Source: Hahellaceae bacterium
GTDB lineage: Bacteria > Pseudomonadota > Gammaproteobacteria > Pseudomonadales > Oleiphilaceae
Assembly (NCBI GenBank): GCA_024234505.1
Contig: JACKOD010000004.1
Coordinates: forward strand, 124,001-188,000
Reading direction: 5' to 3'
DNA: 64,000 bases
Below, in pieces: positions 42,346 to 51,315 of this stretch. The translations under genes and the position numbers were made by a program. The number at the start of each line of letters is the position of its first letter. The first letter of the stretch is position 1. The notes below the pieces were generated by a model. The model saw only the letters and a list, made by a program, of their open reading frames with translations, was not told the DNA's origin and did not search any database.

Positions 42346-43679
42346 AAAAGAAGCTGATGCCTTTTGTTGCACAAGCGGTTTCACATCCGCTGGTTCGCTC
42401 ATTGAAGCGGGACTTCAATGCGTTTAAAGGTGTGTTGCAAAGCATGCCTCCGGTGATTGAGGTCTTTCTGCGGATCGATGACCCTTATAGCTGGTTATTA
42501 GTGCAGGTGTTACCTCAACTGCGTGACCGGTTGGGCATCCCACTGAGATTTCATGCCGTAGAACACTTACAAAAAATCATGTATCCCGATCTGAGCGCGT
42601 GGCACCAAAATGCCTTTGTTGACGCGGGCTACCTTGCCCAATTGTATGGGCTGACCTATCCACAGGAATGCCCTGAGCGAACCGCTGCGCGAATTTCGCT
42701 CTACTCGGAAGCGTTGGCCGAGGCGGTTGCAATGGCTGATCAGCACCCCGGTGACGAGACGATTTTAGATCAGCTAAGTATGCTTTTTACGCGTTTCTGG
42801 CTGGAAGCCGACTTACCGGCTCCGGAGTTGAGTCGCCTGTCTCATGATGATGCCCTGCTGCGATTGCGCGTCGACGAAGGCCAATTACAACGCCAGGGAC
42901 ACTACCTTAGCGCGACCTTGTTCTACCGCGGTGAATGGTACTGGGGGCTTGACCGGCTGTATTTTTTGGAGCAGCGAGTAAACTCGTCTTCGCATGAGGG
43001 CACGCTTTTTGATCGCCAACACTTTGATTGTTCCGACACGCTAGCGTTGTCTGACTCAGTGTTATCCGAGGCGGCCGGAGAGAATACCGCAGAGCCTGTT
43101 GTCATGTATTTCTCATTGCGTAGTCCTTATTCCTATCTGGGTCTGGAGAAAGCGGTTCGGCTGGCCAGACGCTATCAGCGCAGGTTACTCATCAAGCCGG
43201 TATTACCCATGGTGATGCGCGGATTGAGCGTGCCGCCTGTCAAGAAAATGTATATTTTTCTGGATACCAAACGCGAAGCGGAACGCGCCGGCATACCCTA
43301 TGGCCGGGTAGCCGATCCGCTCGGCGCAGGAGTGGAGCGATGTTATGCATTGTTCGATTACGCCGTATCGCAGGGACTCGGCGTAGCCTATTTGCTGTCA
43401 TGTGCGCGAGGTGTAAATGCCGAAGGGTTGCATGCCGACAGTGATCGCGATCTGGCGATCATGGTAAGGCGGGCCGGGTTAAACTGGGAACGGGCTCGCA
43501 CTCACCTGTCGAACACGGATTGGCGATTATGGGCCGAACAAAATATGCAAACGCTGAGCGGGTTAGGGCTCTGGGGGGTACCCTGTTTTTATTATCGGGA
43601 TCGCGTCGTGTGGGGGCAGGATCGGGTTTGGGTGATTGAACAAATGTTGAGAACCGAGCCACACCCCCGCGCCGAATGA
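42342..43679 (+). CDS. Double DsbA/HCCA-isomerase-fold protein
   Basis: This is 445 residues. Two halves each resemble the DsbA/2-hydroxychromene-2-carboxylate isomerase fold: IEVFLRIDDPYSWLLVQVLPQL near residue 36 and VVMYFSLRSPYSYLGLEKAV near 250, both with the S/D-PYS(W/Y)L pattern. The later part carries LGLWGVPCFYYRD with the cis-Pro. No CxxC redox pair is seen, as in HCCA-type isomerases and kappa-class GSTs. It is translationally coupled to the DUF389 fusion gene (ATGA overlap). Function unknown. Confidence 0.82.
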   Translation: MKKKLMPFVAQAVSHPLVRSLKRDFNAFKGVLQSMPPVIEVFLRIDDPYSWLLVQVLPQLRDRLGIPLRFHAVEHLQKIMYPDLSAWHQNAFVDAGYLAQLYGLTYPQECPERTAARISLYSEALAEAVAMADQHPGDETILDQLSMLFTRFWLEADLPAPELSRLSHDDALLRLRVDEGQLQRQGHYLSATLFYRGEWYWGLDRLYFLEQRVNSSSHEGTLFDRQHFDCSDTLALSDSVLSEAAGENTAEPVVMYFSLRSPYSYLGLEKAVRLARRYQRRLLIKPVLPMVMRGLSVPPVKKMYIFLDTKREAERAGIPYGRVADPLGAGVERCYALFDYAVSQGLGVAYLLSCARGVNAEGLHADSDRDLAIMVRRAGLNWERARTHLSNTDWRLWAEQNMQTLSGLGLWGVPCFYYRDRVVWGQDRVWVIEQMLRTEPHPRAE

Positions 43680-43834
43680 GGCTGTCTATTAAAACAGGAA
43701 AGGCTTAAACTAAGTAGTAATACTTATGCAAGGGCATGTTGGAATTTGCTGTCAGCATATTAATTAGTGACATCGAAAAACGTCAACGCACTCAAAGCGT
43801 AATGCCAACAAGTTGGTTTTCAGGAGGTTTCGTC

Positions 43835-44785
43835 ATGCGTAGTATTCAATTGTCAGGGAAAAGCTTAAAACTGTCATGTTTAGCGGTTGTGATTGCGGGG
43901 CTGAGTGCCTGTGGTTCGGATAGCTACAGTGGCTCTGGGGCGGCGACGACCAATACCGCCACGGCTGGCACAGGTAAATTTTCACTTGCCGTAACCGATG
44001 CGCCCATTGATAGTGCCGATCACGTTGTAGTGCAATTTACCGGAGTCGAAATCAAGCCGAAAGACGGTGCCGCCAAGACCTTTACCTTCGCCCAGCCTAA
44101 AAGTATCGACTTGCTGAAGCAACAAGGCGGGAATTCCGCGCCCTTGCTGACAGATGAATCTCTGGCGGCGGGCGAATATGAATCTATTCGTCTGGCGGTA
44201 AAATCGGTAGAAGGGGAGCAGGATACTTATATTGTTGTCAGTGGTGCAGAGCACGAGATGGAAGTGCCCAGCGGCTCTACCTCTGGCCTCAAACTGAATG
44301 CATCGGATGACAATCCGATTACCGTTCCAGCCGATGGTGCGGCCAGCTTTACCATCGATTTTGATTTGCGCCACTCCATTGTGCATACGGGGAATGACAA
44401 ATATAAACTCAAGCCTGTGCTGCGTTTGATTAATAATACCGGCAGCGCCACAGTCAAAGGCACCGTGGATGCGACCACACTGGTTTCAGCGCAATGCGCC
44501 AATGCCAGCCTAAACGCGGGAGCGGTTTATTTGTTTACCTCTCACGATGTTACGCCGGATGATGTCGATGGACAGTCTCCCGAGCCGATTGCTTCGGCGA
44601 AAGTAAATTACAATGAGCAGACGGCGGTCTACGAGTATGTTGCAGCCTTCATCAAGGCGGGCAATTACACCCTGAGCTATACCTGTGGCGATGACAACGC
44701 TGAAGTTGATGATGCGCTGACCTTTGCGGCAACGCGCAATATTACGCTGGCCGAGAGTGAAACGCAGACGCAAAATCTGCAATAA
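43835..44785 (+). CDS. DUF4382-domain lipoprotein
   Basis: From ATG 43835 (CAGGAGG upstream) this is 316 residues; the frame start at 43736 lacks a signal. The lipobox LSAC gives lipidation at about Cys26. DUF4382 follows: GKFSLAVTDAPIDSADHVVVQFTGVEI is its typical N-terminal strand. A C-terminal domain (about 210-316) is a separate beta-rich module. DUF4382 proteins are surface lipoproteins of unknown function in many marine bacteria. It stands alone on the plus strand. Confidence 0.85.
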   Translation: MRSIQLSGKSLKLSCLAVVIAGLSACGSDSYSGSGAATTNTATAGTGKFSLAVTDAPIDSADHVVVQFTGVEIKPKDGAAKTFTFAQPKSIDLLKQQGGNSAPLLTDESLAAGEYESIRLAVKSVEGEQDTYIVVSGAEHEMEVPSGSTSGLKLNASDDNPITVPADGAASFTIDFDLRHSIVHTGNDKYKLKPVLRLINNTGSATVKGTVDATTLVSAQCANASLNAGAVYLFTSHDVTPDDVDGQSPEPIASAKVNYNEQTAVYEYVAAFIKAGNYTLSYTCGDDNAEVDDALTFAATRNITLAESETQTQNLQ

Positions 44786-44802
44786 GCTCGCTGGCCATTC
44801 AA

Positions 44803-44834
44803 GGCAGGAAGTGGACGGTTGTCTACTTCCTGCC
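44803..44834. terminator. Strong hairpin between convergent genes
   Basis: A 14-bp stem with one mismatch (GGCAGGAAGTGGAC and GTCTACTTCCTGCC) has a 4-base loop. No T-run is adjacent. It lies between the DUF4382 gene and the LysR gene, so it may end both transcripts. Confidence 0.5.
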
Positions 44835-44867
44835 AGCTATCCAGTTCATCCGTAACAAACACCGGTG

Positions 44868-45893
44868 TCAGCAAGCCTGCCAGCGCTGACACTCCTCCCA
44901 GGCCAGCACATGATCAACAAAAGCGCGTAGCCTGGCGGGCATAAATTCCCTATCCCGATACAGCAGATAGACCGGACGCTCGTCGCCTCGCCAGTCGGGT
45001 AACACCGGTATGAGCGACGGCGTTTTAAGAGCATCGGGTGCCAACGCCTCTTCAGGGGGCAAGTGGAATGCGTTGGTCGTCACTGACGATGGCGGCTGAT
45101 CGGGCAGTGAACATTTATCATTCTGGTATTGATCATTCTGGTATTGATCATTCTGATAGTAATAGGCGGGAACATAGGCAATGCCAATGCCTGCGCGGGC
45201 CGCATTCAGTGCAATACCGATATCGTCCACCCGAAGATGGGGGCGAGGGGTGAGCGTTTCTTTCGTCCCATGCTGGCGATGCCGGAAATGCCATTGGGTG
45301 AGTGGTGTGGCCATGATCAGACGGTGTTGGTGCAGTGCTTGCAGGTGGTCAACGGCGGGCATGGAGGCCAGATAGTCCGGGCTGGCACAAAGGCCCATGC
45401 AGGAACTCCAGATGGGGCGTGCAATCCAGTCGGGTAATTGGGGTTCTCCCACGCGAAATGCGGCATCAAACTGTCTCTCCACCAGATTTTCATAATGATT
45501 GGACAGTTTGAGTTCGATACGGATTTCCGGGTGCCGGCTCATAAATGCATTGATACAGCGGCCTAACCAGTGCTGTGTCAAATTCACCGGTGCCGTGATA
45601 GACAAGTGACCACGCAGTTGATGATTGTCGTTATGAAGCTGAGCACCGATTTGATGAAGATCGGCCAGTAAGGGGCCGCATTCAGTCAAGAAATTCTCGC
45701 CCGCCGGTGTCAGGCGAAAATGGTGTGCGTTTCTATCCAGAAGACGGCATCCCAATTGCCGTTCGAGTTGACGCAGGCGCCGACTGAGCGTGGAAAGCGG
45801 AACGCCACTGGTTTTGGACATTTGGGTCAGACTGCCATGGCGGGCGGTTTCCACGAATAAGGCTAAATCATCCAAAGAATATTGAGTTTCCAT
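44868..45893 (-). CDS. LysR-family regulator with a 15-bp in-frame repeat
   Basis: From ATG 45893 this is 341 residues; an ATG at 45914 would add seven. The N-terminal winged HTH is complete (LALFVETARHGSLTQMSKTSGVPLSTLSRRLRQLE). The substrate domain contains an insert of YQNDQ repeats (YYYQNDQYQNDQYQND), encoded by three near-perfect 15-base repeats at about 45117-45163. The insert is not normal for LysR proteins and may alter or disable effector binding. It is divergent from the DMT permease, its likely target. Confidence 0.85.
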   Translation of the reverse strand: METQYSLDDLALFVETARHGSLTQMSKTSGVPLSTLSRRLRQLERQLGCRLLDRNAHHFRLTPAGENFLTECGPLLADLHQIGAQLHNDNHQLRGHLSITAPVNLTQHWLGRCINAFMSRHPEIRIELKLSNHYENLVERQFDAAFRVGEPQLPDWIARPIWSSCMGLCASPDYLASMPAVDHLQALHQHRLIMATPLTQWHFRHRQHGTKETLTPRPHLRVDDIGIALNAARAGIGIAYVPAYYYQNDQYQNDQYQNDKCSLPDQPPSSVTTNAFHLPPEEALAPDALKTPSLIPVLPDWRGDERPVYLLYRDREFMPARLRAFVDHVLAWEECQRWQAC

Positions 45894-45993
45894 AAATGAG
45901 AGCTTGCCTTCCATAAATGCGAGTTATTATTCATTTTCGGGAAGTATATGATAGCGCACTGTTATCGTTTTCGCTGCGAAGGGAGGTGAGCCC

Positions 45994-46896
45994 ATGGCTG
46001 GAACAGAGAGAAGTATTTTCGGACTGTTAATTGTTGCGATGTTTTTTTGGGGTAGTAATTTCAACGCTGCCTCGGCGTTGGCAGGTATTGTTCCTCCACT
46101 GACTGCAGGTGCCGAGCGCTTTTTGATAGCGGCACTCATCTTTCTGATACTACGTCTCTATCATGGGCGAGCTGAATCGAGACTTGAAGGCTGGATGCCT
46201 ATGAAACTCGTGGCATTGGGTATTCTGGGGGTATTCGGCTTTAACTTTGCCTTTTTTACCGGTTTGCAGAGTACCAGCGCGTTAAATGGCGCGCTGATTA
46301 TGGCGACCAGCCCGCTGGTCACCACCTTGCTGGCCTCGGTGGTGCTGGGGGGGCGGTTGGGCATCCAGCACTGGCTGGGGGCATGTCTTGGATTTATGGG
46401 CGTCGCCTTGGTCATTACCGGCAAGTCGGATACCCGGTTGCAGTTTGCGGAGGGTGACCTTTATATGATTGTGGCGTGTTTGTGCTGGAGCTTGTACAGC
46501 GTACTGTGCAAACGCTATGCACCCACGGTTCCGCCGTTGCAGTTGTCGCGCTGGAATATTTGCGCCGGTGCGATCAGCTTGTCACTTGCCGCCGTGTTGT
46601 TCGAGCATCCGGAAACATTGATACCTCAGCTCGTGCCACAGACGCACCTGATACTGTTGTATATGGGGGCCTGTGGTTCGGTGCTGGCCTATATCTTCTG
46701 GCTAAAGGGCATTCAGGCGTTGGGGCCGGGACGGGCGGCACTGTTTTTCAATCTGGTACCCGTTTTCACGCTTTTAGTGGGCATGGTGCTGGGTGAGCCC
46801 CCCCAGCCGTTGCAATTGATCGGCATGGTGGGCGTCATCACCGGGGTAATGCTGGGCAACGGGGTTTTTCGCCAGTTTGGCTGGCGAGCCGTCTGA
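45994..46896 (+). CDS. EamA/DMT-family permease
   Basis: This is 300 residues with ten predicted membrane segments in two EamA repeats (LLIVAMFFWGSNFNAASALAG at the start, LYMIVACLCWSLYSVLCKRY for the second half). GGGAGG precedes the ATG. Substrate unknown; export of a metabolite is likely. It is divergent from the LysR gene, a classic regulator-exporter arrangement. Confidence 0.9.
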   Translation: MAGTERSIFGLLIVAMFFWGSNFNAASALAGIVPPLTAGAERFLIAALIFLILRLYHGRAESRLEGWMPMKLVALGILGVFGFNFAFFTGLQSTSALNGALIMATSPLVTTLLASVVLGGRLGIQHWLGACLGFMGVALVITGKSDTRLQFAEGDLYMIVACLCWSLYSVLCKRYAPTVPPLQLSRWNICAGAISLSLAAVLFEHPETLIPQLVPQTHLILLYMGACGSVLAYIFWLKGIQALGPGRAALFFNLVPVFTLLVGMVLGEPPQPLQLIGMVGVITGVMLGNGVFRQFGWRAV

Positions 46897-46940
46897 TGCG
46901 GAAAGCCTGTGCTTTCGTATGGTAAACCCTTGAGCCTGTA

Positions 46941-47969
46941 TCAAGCACTTTTTCGTTGGTTCAGCATGTGCTGGCGGTATTCACTCGGGGTCATACAGGT
47001 CCAGCGTTTGAAGGCCCGATTTAAATTACTGGCGCTTGAAAAGCCTAACAGGCTGCATATTTCTTTTAGGCGGGTGTTGTCTGCTATAAGTCGGAGTGCC
47101 ATGTTTTGTCGCACCGAATCACACAGGCTGCTGTAGGTAACGCCTTCCTGACTGAGATGTTTTTTGAGCGTGGATACACTCATGTTGAAGGCTTGTGCCG
47201 CCTGATGAATACCGGGTATCCCTTGGGGAAGTTCTTTGGCAATGAACTGACTCACTTTATGTTGCAGCGGCTGGCGCTGCTGGTTCCGCAATACCTGCTC
47301 TTCCACTTTATTCAGAATAAACCGGCAGACGCGCGGGTCAGAAGACTTCACCGGCAACGCCAGAAGCGAGGATCGCAAACGAATACGGTTAGTGGTTTGG
47401 TTGAATCGTACCGGACAACCGAAATGTGCCGCATACACTTCAGGCAACGCCTGAGGGGGATGACGAAAGCAGACTTCTTCCAACTGTACCCGTGAGGCGT
47501 TCTCCTGCCCCACCAAAAAGCGCGCCAACGTGGGCATGGAGGCAAAGTCCAGCTCGATCAGCGGAATCATTTCGGGTACCTGAATTTCGCTATTGAGCAA
47601 CAGGGTGGTATGGGGGGCCTCCTGTACGCACTCGTGAATCAAGGCTTCGTTGAGCAAGGGGGTAAAACGCAATGTTAGTTGCAGCACTTCTTCCAGCGTC
47701 TGACAATTCATAAATGCCAGAGACATGATGCCATAACCAGTGGGAGGCAGCTTTTTACCTATGTCCAGACCAAAGGTGAGTGCACCGGTGCAGCGATGCA
47801 ATTCGGCGACCAGTTCAAGTAGCTGACTGACGGGAATTTGCTTTCGGGTGTCCATGTTCGGCAGATAATCTCGCGCCCAGGTTAGCTGATTGCTAATCTG
47901 GTGCTGTCGAACATAGTCCGTCAGCATATTGAGATACACCACAGAACAGCGTGATGATGTGAGTGTCAT
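46941..47969 (-). CDS. AraC-family regulator, OruR type
   Basis: From ATG 47969 this is 342 residues. The arabinose-binding-like sensor domain is N-terminal (LGLDIGKKLPPTGYGIMSLAFMN), and HTH_18 is C-terminal (FNMSVSTLKKHLSQEGVTY and LKEICSLLGFSSASNLNRAFKRWTCMTPSEYR). An earlier ATG at 48050 would add a non-conserved extension. Target unknown; it lies beside the DsbA-like/GspC-like fusion gene on the same strand. Confidence 0.82.
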   Translation of the reverse strand: MTLTSSRCSVVYLNMLTDYVRQHQISNQLTWARDYLPNMDTRKQIPVSQLLELVAELHRCTGALTFGLDIGKKLPPTGYGIMSLAFMNCQTLEEVLQLTLRFTPLLNEALIHECVQEAPHTTLLLNSEIQVPEMIPLIELDFASMPTLARFLVGQENASRVQLEEVCFRHPPQALPEVYAAHFGCPVRFNQTTNRIRLRSSLLALPVKSSDPRVCRFILNKVEEQVLRNQQRQPLQHKVSQFIAKELPQGIPGIHQAAQAFNMSVSTLKKHLSQEGVTYSSLCDSVRQNMALRLIADNTRLKEICSLLGFSSASNLNRAFKRWTCMTPSEYRQHMLNQRKSA

Positions 47970-48221
47970 ACCTTGTCGTTTCTTATTGTTGTTTTTGTCA
48001 TTCTTGTTATTTTGTACAAAGAGTGTACATTTTCGAAAAACGACACACAATGTTCATATGTTTCCGGTTGCCCTGAAATAGGGCGTTTTCAGTGATGAAT
48101 ATGGCATTGTGTGACGCTATTCTCATAAATTGCTTTCGAAAGGTCACTATAGATTTTTGGCTCGGTCGTACCGCGTTTTCTGTGGATTGCGTGCACCCGT
48201 GTGCAATTTGATATGCCAGTG

Positions 48222-49712
48222 CTACTCGATAAAATAATCGTAACGCACCGGAAAACCCTGGCGCATGATAATAACCGTCAGCGGTTGATCTTCGGCCAGT
48301 CGTTCCCAAAGCTGGTTCTGACCTTCGTGCACCCAGCTATCATTTACCCGCATCAGGACGTCTCCCGACTTTAGTCCCAGTGTGCTGTAGAAACGTTCAT
48401 TGTCGACGTTTTCCAGACGCACTAAGTGAACACCTTCTACGACATGCTCCGCTGGTTTAATCAGCGCCTCAAGATGTTCACGCTGTGCTAACTGTTCGTT
48501 TACCCAATCTCGTGAAAGCGGCATGGAGGGACCCGGAGGCAGTTGGCGGGTGCGGTAGTCTGGTTGAGCGGATGTACGCGATTCGTTCGAAGTTGTGGGG
48601 ACGTTTTGCGTTGTGAACTGTGTTTCCTGCGCGGAAGTCGTTGAGTTACTTCCGGCGGCGCTTGCTGGAACGTGACCTCCCTGACTGGTTTGTAACCTTA
48701 TGAAGGCTTGCTTACCCTCATCCTCAATAATGACCCGTTGTGATTCCACCGCCAGCAGGACAACCCCCGGCAGCAGGTGGTCGCCGATACGGAATTGTTT
48801 AACCTCTTGAAGTTCGGTCAGCTCCATCACAGCGGAGGACGACTGACTATCGGTGGCAACTGAGGTTGCTACCAGTTTCAGCGGGCGCGTTGAGGCGAGG
48901 AGAGGCTCTGTACCGGCCAGCGACTGCAACTCGGAGTCGAGATAGTAGCGGTAAGCATCAAGCGACTGCGGCCCTTTGACGTAAAGACCGTTGATGAAAA
49001 CCACGGGCACATTACTGAGGCCTAAACTTGTTGCCAGGGCGAGATCGGCTTCAATGTTGGCCGAATATGGCTCGCTTTCCAGACAGGCATCAAAGCGGGT
49101 TTGGTTGATGTTGAGTTGTTCGGCAATGTTTCTAAATCGAGTAGGCGTAAGGGTTTTAAAATCGGCATAGAGCGCGTCGCGAAATTTCCAGCCGGTCTGA
49201 CTGTCCTGGGGGGGCGCTACGGCGGCAGCACAGAGCGCGGCGTTGGCCGCACTTTTGCCATACCGGTGAAATCCTTGCGGAGATTCGTAATAGGCCACCT
49301 GAAGGTTGGGAGCATATTCATTGAGCAAGTGGCCAATCAATGGCTGTAACTGGGCACAATGAGGTGACTGAAAGCTGCAAAAAACGCTCAGACGCAGTGA
49401 GGCTTCCGCTGCGCCCTGTACCGGGCGCTTGTCCTGAGGAATCGCCACGCGAGGCGGCATAGGAGGAAGCAGGTAGATTTTTGCCGGAGCACTCACGGCC
49501 GGATGGCGGGCCTGAGTCTGTTCAATCAATTGTAGTAGCGAGGCGCGTCGGAGCTGGTATTTCTGCCATTCCAGATCAAATAATGCCAGGCGTATCGGCG
49601 CGTCTATGTCGTCTGCCTGAATCGTCTGGCCGTTCACTGTGGCGACAGGCGCTTCTCCTGCATAAACCGGCAGGATGAATAACAATGCACTGGCCATGCT
49701 GCCTCGAATCAT
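48222..49712 (-). CDS. Fusion of SurA-like, DsbA-like and GspC-like/PDZ domains
   Basis: From ATG 49712 this is 496 residues; ATG 49697, with GAGG upstream, is an alternative. A signal peptide is followed by a short SurA-like segment (VATVNGQTIQADD) and a DsbA/thioredoxin_4 domain at about 100-265. Where relatives have CxxC, this one has FCSFQSPHC: the first cysteine is serine, leaving Cys119 plus an unusual Cys112. cis-Pro236 (NVPVVFING) is kept. Residues about 300-340 resemble GspC's homology region, and 425-496 a GspC-type PDZ domain (GLKSGDVLMRVND). A role in secretion or envelope folding is inference. Confidence 0.8.
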   Translation of the reverse strand: MIRGSMASALLFILPVYAGEAPVATVNGQTIQADDIDAPIRLALFDLEWQKYQLRRASLLQLIEQTQARHPAVSAPAKIYLLPPMPPRVAIPQDKRPVQGAAEASLRLSVFCSFQSPHCAQLQPLIGHLLNEYAPNLQVAYYESPQGFHRYGKSAANAALCAAAVAPPQDSQTGWKFRDALYADFKTLTPTRFRNIAEQLNINQTRFDACLESEPYSANIEADLALATSLGLSNVPVVFINGLYVKGPQSLDAYRYYLDSELQSLAGTEPLLASTRPLKLVATSVATDSQSSSAVMELTELQEVKQFRIGDHLLPGVVLLAVESQRVIIEDEGKQAFIRLQTSQGGHVPASAAGSNSTTSAQETQFTTQNVPTTSNESRTSAQPDYRTRQLPPGPSMPLSRDWVNEQLAQREHLEALIKPAEHVVEGVHLVRLENVDNERFYSTLGLKSGDVLMRVNDSWVHEGQNQLWERLAEDQPLTVIIMRQGFPVRYDYFIE

Positions 49713-49943
49713 GGTGCGTAGGATGCCTGACCATTCATTTCTATGGAATCGTCGGATAGCCATGATTAGTGGAAAGGACATGGTGAACAATCTGCAAATA
49801 GCGAATAGGCTGTAACTAAGAAATAGACATCTCATGGCAAAACCTGAAACTGATTCGATCTGCCTGAGGTAGTCCCTGATTTGCGGGCCGCCCGAGGCAG
49901 ATCGAGTAAGTGTTATCTTGTGTTCAAGGTGCGGAAACCGGCG

Positions 49944-49985
49944 CTAACACACCGCGCGAGATATAATCCACACGCGGTGTGTTAG
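49944..49985. repeat. 13-bp perfect inverted repeat downstream of the SGNH gene
   Basis: CTAACACACCGCG (49944-49956) and its complement CGCGGTGTGTTAG (49973-49985) enclose 16 bases. It ends eight bases past the stop of the SGNH hydrolase gene. No T-run is present. It may be a transcript-end structure or a protein-binding site. Confidence 0.55.
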
Positions 49986-49992
49986 GCATTTA

Positions 49993-51315
49993 TTAAGGCT
50001 TGGCCGGATTGGCGTTCCACATAAACTCGGCAATTTTGCTTTGTGTCCCCACGTTGGGGTGGAAGCAATCGCCACCGTCTATATGTTGCGCGCCAAAGTG
50101 GAAGGTACCGCCGGAGGGCGTATTTTCGTCCACGTATTCGCCCACGACTTCGATGCCTTTGGGGTTCATTCCATTGGTATTTCCGTTGTACGCCTGGGTT
50201 TCTTCACGCACGATTTCGTTGTAGCGCTTTTGCGCGGCAGCAACAGCGGCTAAACGGGTGGCAGAGGTTTCGTTATTGTACAAACCGCCTTTGGTGACGA
50301 TCTGGCAAACATCATAGGTAGACCACATGGATTCGCAATTGATCGCCGAGCTGCTGGCTTGCTTGTCCAAACCGGCCTGACGCAGATCCTGTACCCGGGC
50401 GACGCTGCCCACGAGCACGCTGGCACCGCTGGGGAGCCCGGACATCAGGGTGTTCAGACCATTGCGTACGGCCTGACGCCATTCAGATTCACTATACAGC
50501 GGGTCGTTACAATTGGCGGGGTCTACACAGTTACGGCTACAAATATCGTTGCCCCCGAGAATGACTTCGACGTGATCCGGCACCGGTGACTGCGCCACAA
50601 TGGCGGCAGCTTGCGTAGCAAAGTTGGGTTCGGGGCCGTCGTCTCTGATACCGGTCATTTCGGCACCGGTCATGGCGGCGTCTTTGTTGGCGGTAATGCT
50701 GCTATCCAACGCTTTGAAGCGATCATGTACGCTGTTTACATTGCTCGACCAGCCATCAAACCAGGAATGTTCGGGCTGATCGCCGCCCAACAGGCAGAAC
50801 AAATCCCAGAACCAGACGTTACCGGTACAGTCTGCACCGAACGCCATCGTGATGCTGTCACCCGCGGCGGCGGTGTTCGAAACGCCGGATACTGGCGGGG
50901 GTGTCGTGGTTCCTCCTTTCGTAAAGCTGGCGGTCAGTGTGACGCCGCTGTAGGCCGAATAACCCTTGAGCATAATGCTGAAGTTACCGGTTTGAGGGTT
51001 GGCGAAGGTACAGGTTTCGTCATTTCCGGCACGGTAGGGACGACAATCCCAGGTGCTGGTCGTGGCTTGTACCCCATATTTGACATACAAATCCGCATCG
51101 CCCGTACCGCCATTGATTTTGATGCTCAGGTCTGTCGCGCCCGCAGGAACCGCCAGATCATAGTAGTTACTGCTTCCGCTGCTACCGGCCAAACCACTGA
51201 CCGCGACGCCGTTTTCCAGCGTGGCTGCATTTGCCGCCAGACCCGCGCTTGAAATGACCATGGCAATGAGCGTGCGGGATAATCCTGCCCGTGTCGTTTT
51301 ATTTTTATATTTCAT
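49993..51315 (-). CDS. Secreted SGNH hydrolase with PPC domain
   Basis: This is 440 residues with a long signal peptide (LIAMVISSAGLAANAA). A pre-peptidase C-terminal (PPC) type beta-domain comes first (about 35-135, IKINGGTGDADLYVKYG), then a Thr/Pro linker, then the SGNH catalytic domain: AAGDSITMAFGADC (block I Ser), GGNDIC (block III Asn) and GDCFHPNVG (block V Asp-x-x-His). Eight or more cysteines suggest disulfides and secretion. It is a probable extracellular esterase or phospholipase. Divergent from the endo/exonuclease/phosphatase gene. Confidence 0.9.
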   Translation of the reverse strand: MKYKNKTTRAGLSRTLIAMVISSAGLAANAATLENGVAVSGLAGSSGSSNYYDLAVPAGATDLSIKINGGTGDADLYVKYGVQATTSTWDCRPYRAGNDETCTFANPQTGNFSIMLKGYSAYSGVTLTASFTKGGTTTPPPVSGVSNTAAAGDSITMAFGADCTGNVWFWDLFCLLGGDQPEHSWFDGWSSNVNSVHDRFKALDSSITANKDAAMTGAEMTGIRDDGPEPNFATQAAAIVAQSPVPDHVEVILGGNDICSRNCVDPANCNDPLYSESEWRQAVRNGLNTLMSGLPSGASVLVGSVARVQDLRQAGLDKQASSSAINCESMWSTYDVCQIVTKGGLYNNETSATRLAAVAAAQKRYNEIVREETQAYNGNTNGMNPKGIEVVGEYVDENTPSGGTFHFGAQHIDGGDCFHPNVGTQSKIAEFMWNANPAKP

